Positions 60,765 to 64,000 of a stretch of 64,000 nucleotides of DNA are shown piece after piece (the stretch's first letter is position 1; each line of letters starts with the position of its first letter). Below the pieces are notes generated by a model that had not been told where the DNA came from, ran no database searches, and saw nothing but the letters and a program-made list of their open reading frames with translations. The translations under genes and the position numbers were made by a program. Source of the stretch: Candidatus Saccharibacteria bacterium UBA6664 (GTDB lineage Bacteria; Patescibacteriota; Saccharimonadia; Saccharimonadales; Saccharimonadaceae); NCBI GenBank assembly GCA_002455275.1, contig DKKO01000003.1, positions 25,868-89,867 of the forward strand, given 5' to 3'.

Positions 60765-61438
60765 GGTGCGGCCTCAAGCTTGTAGCCGAAGCCACGTACT
60801 GTATGCAACAACGGTTTTTTGAATGGCTTGTCGACTTTGTTTCGCAAATATCGCATATATACCTCGACGGTGTTTGGAAGAATATCGGCATCATAATCCC
60901 ATACGTGAGCGATTATCATGTCTTTCGAGATTGGTCGACGTTGGTTCCTGAGTAGGTATTCTAGCAGTGCGAACTCGCGAGAGGTAAGCATGATTGATTT
61001 TCCAGAACGGCTTACTTGCAAGTTGGTGGTGTCGAGGGATAAATCACCGGCTGATAGTATGGTAGCTTGTGATTCAGTTGGTCGGCGAAGTAGTGCGCGC
61101 ACACGAGCAAGCAATTCTTCAATCGCAAATGGTTTCGTAAGATAATCATCAGCGCCGCTGTCGAGTCCGGTTGTCTTGTCTCGGGTGCTCGCCATGGCGG
61201 TAAGGAATAATACTGGCGTGTGTATTCCCGCTTCACGCATTTCTTGTACTATCGCTAGACCATCGTAATCACCTGGCAGCATTCGATCAATGATAGCCGC
61301 GTCGTAGGGCTCCGTGGTAGCCATTGCATAACCTTCGTCGCCATCAAAGCAAACATCAACGGCATAATGCTCTAATTCAAGCGCACGTTTGATGGCCTGA
61401 GCTATTTTGTGTTCATCTTCTACGACAAGAATTCTCAT
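60761..61438 (-). CDS. OmpR-type response regulator
   Basis: A 225-residue regulator: receiver with EDE pocket, phosphoacceptor Asp in IIDRMLPG and Lys in LTKPF, then a winged-helix DNA-binding domain (LTSREFALLEYLL ... TVEVYMRYLRNKVD). TATACT lies 14 nt before the ATG. Confidence 0.92.
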   Translation of the reverse strand: MRILVVEDEHKIAQAIKRALELEHYAVDVCFDGDEGYAMATTEPYDAAIIDRMLPGDYDGLAIVQEMREAGIHTPVLFLTAMASTRDKTTGLDSGADDYLTKPFAIEELLARVRALLRRPTESQATILSAGDLSLDTTNLQVSRSGKSIMLTSREFALLEYLLRNQRRPISKDMIIAHVWDYDADILPNTVEVYMRYLRNKVDKPFKKPLLHTVRGFGYKLEAAP

Positions 61439-61494
61439 AGTTCACTACTAATAGTATACGCCTAAACTGAAAATTAGCTGAGAGCTAGCAGATA

Positions 61495-61791
61495 TTAGGC
61501 GTATTTTTCAGACCAGTTATTCATGTGTTCGAGAATCGGTAGCAAATCTCGACCTTTGGTGGTGAGCTCGTATTCACAGCGATTGCCTAGTAGTGGTCGC
61601 TTAATAATAATGCCCGATTTTTCCAGTTTAACCAGCCGAGCCGATAGAGTGCGGGGGTTAATGTCGCCGGCAAGCTCTTGTAGCTGACAGAATCGAACCG
61701 AATCATTGTTTATGAAAAAACGAAGTAAACGTGGCGTCCATTTGTCGCCTAAGATTTGCGTTGCTTGGTCGAGACATCCAACAGTTTGCAT
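61495..61791 (-). CDS. HxlR family transcriptional regulator
   Basis: A 98-residue winged helix with LGDKWTPRLLRFF, NPRTLSARLVKLEKSGIIIKR and YELTTKGRDLLPIL. ATG 61791 is chosen: TTGACG, 17 nt, TATAGT places the transcript start at or next to it. Divergent from the AI-2E family gene, which it may control. Confidence 0.82.
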   Translation of the reverse strand: MQTVGCLDQATQILGDKWTPRLLRFFINNDSVRFCQLQELAGDINPRTLSARLVKLEKSGIIIKRPLLGNRCEYELTTKGRDLLPILEHMNNWSEKYA

Positions 61792-61856
61792 AGTACTAAC
61801 TATACATTGTCTAGTAATAATCGTCAAAGTATTGCTACTAGTGATACAATGTCTGT

Positions 61857-62972
61857 ATGAAGGTACATCACGATATAGATACGCAAACGTTTATACGTTT
61901 TTGGCTGGTTGTTATTGGCTTTGGACTAGTTGGCTATGCAGTATATAGCGCTAGAGAGGCGCTAATCATACTTGGAACGGCATTTTTCTTGGCATTAATT
62001 TTGAATGCGCCGGTAAGTCGTTTGGCTCGCATAATGCCTGGCAGAAGTAGGGTTATGAGCACCGCGATTGCGTTCGTAGCAGTAGTGGTGTTTATTGGTG
62101 CGTTCGTATTTCTGGCGATTCCTCCTATCGCCCAGCAACTTGTAAGATTTATCGATACATTACCAACCGTAGTATCGTCTGCACGTTCACAGTGGGAAGG
62201 CCTGAACACCCTCATTATTCAGTATAACCTACAATCACAAGTAGATAGCGGCCTAGATGCGCTACAAAAGAGTACTTCAGGGATAGCAGCGGGCATTGGA
62301 GGAGGTATTATCGCGGGTATCGGTTCGATATTCTCGTTTATAACAGCTGTATTTTTGGTACTTGTACTTGCTTTTTTGATGCTGGTGGAAGCCCCAACCT
62401 GGATGGGCCGATTGTGGCGACTATACGATGACAAAGCTCGCATGGAGCGACACCGCAAGATTGCTAAACAGATGAACACAGTCGTTTCAAACTATGTGAC
62501 TGGACAACTCACCGTGTCGGGTCTCGGTGCCGTGTTCGCAGGTATTACGGTATTCATTTTGAGCTTCATATTCAACATCCCGTCAAACTTGGCTGTGCCG
62601 GCAGCGGCGATTACCTTTATCCTGTCGCTTATACCAATGTTCGGTGCTACCATCGGTGGAATTCTGATTGGGTTGGTGCTTGCCTTTAACGACATCGGAG
62701 CGGCAATTAGCTACCTGGTATACTTTGTGGTTTATCAGCAGATTGAAAATAACTTCATTTCGCCAACTATCCAGTCGAAAAGAATTGAGCTAAGCGCGCT
62801 AACTATCTTGGCGTCGGTAACGGTTGGTTTATATGTATTCGGTATAGCAGGGGGAATTATATCTATTCCGATTGCCGGGTGCTTGAAGGTTCTGCTCGAT
62901 AGCTACTTTGAGCGACGCAGTGCAACGCGAAGTGCATCTAGCAAAGCCAAGATCAACAAAACTGCTGTGTAG
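61857..62972 (+). CDS. AI-2E/PerM family transporter
   Basis: A 371-residue protein with about eight membrane helices in the PerM order, a soluble stretch (about 70-150) and the conserved PPIAQQL and YQQIENNFISPTIQS motifs. Possible export of small molecules or Na+/H+ exchange. TACAAT ends exactly 6 nt before the ATG: leaderless. Confidence 0.85.
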   Translation: MKVHHDIDTQTFIRFWLVVIGFGLVGYAVYSAREALIILGTAFFLALILNAPVSRLARIMPGRSRVMSTAIAFVAVVVFIGAFVFLAIPPIAQQLVRFIDTLPTVVSSARSQWEGLNTLIIQYNLQSQVDSGLDALQKSTSGIAAGIGGGIIAGIGSIFSFITAVFLVLVLAFLMLVEAPTWMGRLWRLYDDKARMERHRKIAKQMNTVVSNYVTGQLTVSGLGAVFAGITVFILSFIFNIPSNLAVPAAAITFILSLIPMFGATIGGILIGLVLAFNDIGAAISYLVYFVVYQQIENNFISPTIQSKRIELSALTILASVTVGLYVFGIAGGIISIPIAGCLKVLLDSYFERRSATRSASSKAKINKTAV

Positions 62973-64000
62973 TTACTTTAGGTAAGACCAGATTGTACCG
63001 TGTACGGTGTCTCGCACGGCAATGCCTGTGGTTTCAATTTGATTGCGTAGCGAATCCGATGCTTCCCAGTTCTTCTCGGCTCGGGCGACTTCACGTTCTC
63101 GAATTAGATTTTTAGCCTCAGCGGTGATATCTTCAACCTCATTTAAGTCTATACCGAGTAACTCATTGATGGTATCGAGCAACTCCTGCAAAATAGCAGC
63201 GCTAGCGGTCGTAATAACTTCATCAAATTCCGAGAGTGCTTCGTCGATGTGCATGAGTGCTTCGGGTGTGTTTAGGTCGTCTTGAAGAGAGTCTAGTAGG
63301 CTTTTTCTGAACGAAGCGGCCTCTACGGAGACTGTTTTACCATCGTCATTTACCTGCCATCGTAGCGCCGATGCGGCTCGCCAATTGTTGAGCCTATTTT
63401 GGGCTGCCTCTAAGATGTCCCAGGTGAAATTTCCTTCTGTACGATAATGTTTCGAAAGCGTAAGGAGCTTAAATGCCTGAATGCTAAAGCCTTTTGTCTG
63501 AATGTCATCAAGCGTGTATACGTTGCCGAGACTTTTTGAAATTTTCGTGCCATCAACTTTAATATGATTGTTGTGCAGCCAAATTTGTGAGAATTGCTTG
63601 CCAGTGACGCTCTCGGTTTGTGCAATTTCATTGGTATGATGTACGGGAATGTGGTCGATTCCGCCCGTGTGGATATCAATCTGGTCGCCTAAAGTCTGCT
63701 GCGCGATAACGCTACATTCTAAGTGCCAGCCCGGGAACCCTTTGCCCCAGGGACTATCCCACTCCATATCTCGCTTGGCATCGGCAGGACTAAATTTCCA
63801 TACAGCAAAATCGGTCGGGTTTTTCTTGCCTTCTACGCTTACGCGTGCGCCAGCTTCGAGCCCCGCAATGTCGAGCTTTGCTAGCTTGCCGTAATCGGTT
63901 AGCTTGCTCGTATCAAAATACATGCCATCAGTGTCAATTTGATATAGATACCCCTTTTCGTCTAGCTGTTTAGCAAATTCAATTTGCTGGTCAATGCAGA
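62973..64000 (-). CDS. cysS: cysteinyl-tRNA synthetase (N-terminus outside window)
   Basis: Class I synthetase. Zinc ligands in HLECSVIAQQ and HTGGIDHIPVHHTNE, and the KISKSLGN loop, are present, as is the C-terminal helical domain. The frame is open to the window edge (residues before MYFDTS read CIDQQIEFAKQLDE), so the HIGH motif lies beyond 64000. It abuts the convergent AI-2E family gene with no spacer. Confidence 0.95.
   Translation of the reverse strand, partial: CIDQQIEFAKQLDEKGYLYQIDTDGMYFDTSKLTDYGKLAKLDIAGLEAGARVSVEGKKNPTDFAVWKFSPADAKRDMEWDSPWGKGFPGWHLECSVIAQQTLGDQIDIHTGGIDHIPVHHTNEIAQTESVTGKQFSQIWLHNNHIKVDGTKISKSLGNVYTLDDIQTKGFSIQAFKLLTLSKHYRTEGNFTWDILEAAQNRLNNWRAASALRWQVNDDGKTVSVEAASFRKSLLDSLQDDLNTPEALMHIDEALSEFDEVITTASAAILQELLDTINELLGIDLNEVEDITAEAKNLIREREVARAEKNWEASDSLRNQIETTGIAVRDTVHGTIWSYLK

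Overview
The window looks like a chromosome segment of a Candidatus Saccharibacteria (TM7/Patescibacteria) member. The basis is the gene content: a small-genome housekeeping set, a complete F1Fo ATP synthase operon, PEGA, sortase, DUF3048 and GT4 proteins, and TGA used as a normal stop codon. The phylum call is an inference from gene character, not from a marker-gene search.

Layout. 1-6.9 kb is an integrated mobile element ending in a serine integrase whose last codons run into a tRNA-Glu gene (probable attachment site). It carries an AAA_13-type ATPase, DUF7249 and DUF3768 proteins, a broken replication-relaxation gene, and two families of covarying RNA structures. 7-21 kb holds surface and envelope genes (GH16 glucanase, DUF3048, sortase, PEGA), a sensor kinase/receiver pair, gltX, tRNA-Leu, a run of small metabolic enzymes and exonuclease III. 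24-31 kb holds smpB, a cytidylate-kinase-like gene and two divergent GT4 glycosyltransferases. 31.6-39 kb is the atp operon, with three extra small genes inside it. 39-64 kb holds dus, a UvrD-type helicase-nuclease, an RlmD/TrmA methyltransferase, DUF475, VIT-type and DEAD-box genes, a K+ channel, tRNA-Gln, a P-type ATPase, a Gre factor, a two-component system, an AI-2E family exporter and cysS (cut by the window edge).

Two gene architectures alternate. Ordinary genes have moderate GC, and many are leaderless: a TATACT-type -10 box sits exactly 6 nt before the ATG. Between them lie conspicuously GC-rich transcription units, called here U1 (17.3-17.8 kb), U2 (22.0-22.65), U3 (22.7-24.46), U4 (25.9-26.74), U5 (29.8-30.59), U6 (40.67-41.5) and U7 (41.5-41.9). 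Two more GC-rich units seem to carry no gene: R1 (30.56-31.07) and R2 (45.2-45.64). Most have their own -35/-10 promoter with a 17-nt spacer, followed by a structured leader, a strong Shine-Dalgarno site, a small unfamiliar ORF and hairpin terminators.

In U1, U3, U5 and U6 a 12-14 bp segment of the leader is perfectly complementary to the trailer. In all six of U1-U6 a second, shorter pair can be drawn so that the order is A-B-ORF-A'-B', a pseudoknot topology, with A' at or within a few nt of the stop codon in most units. This is the strongest candidate for an undescribed system here.

Separately, dus and the RlmD/TrmA gene carry the same ~100-bp palindromic sequence inserted in frame, like Rickettsia palindromic elements. 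Several intergenic spacers are ~115-135 bp near-perfect palindromes unrelated to each other in sequence.
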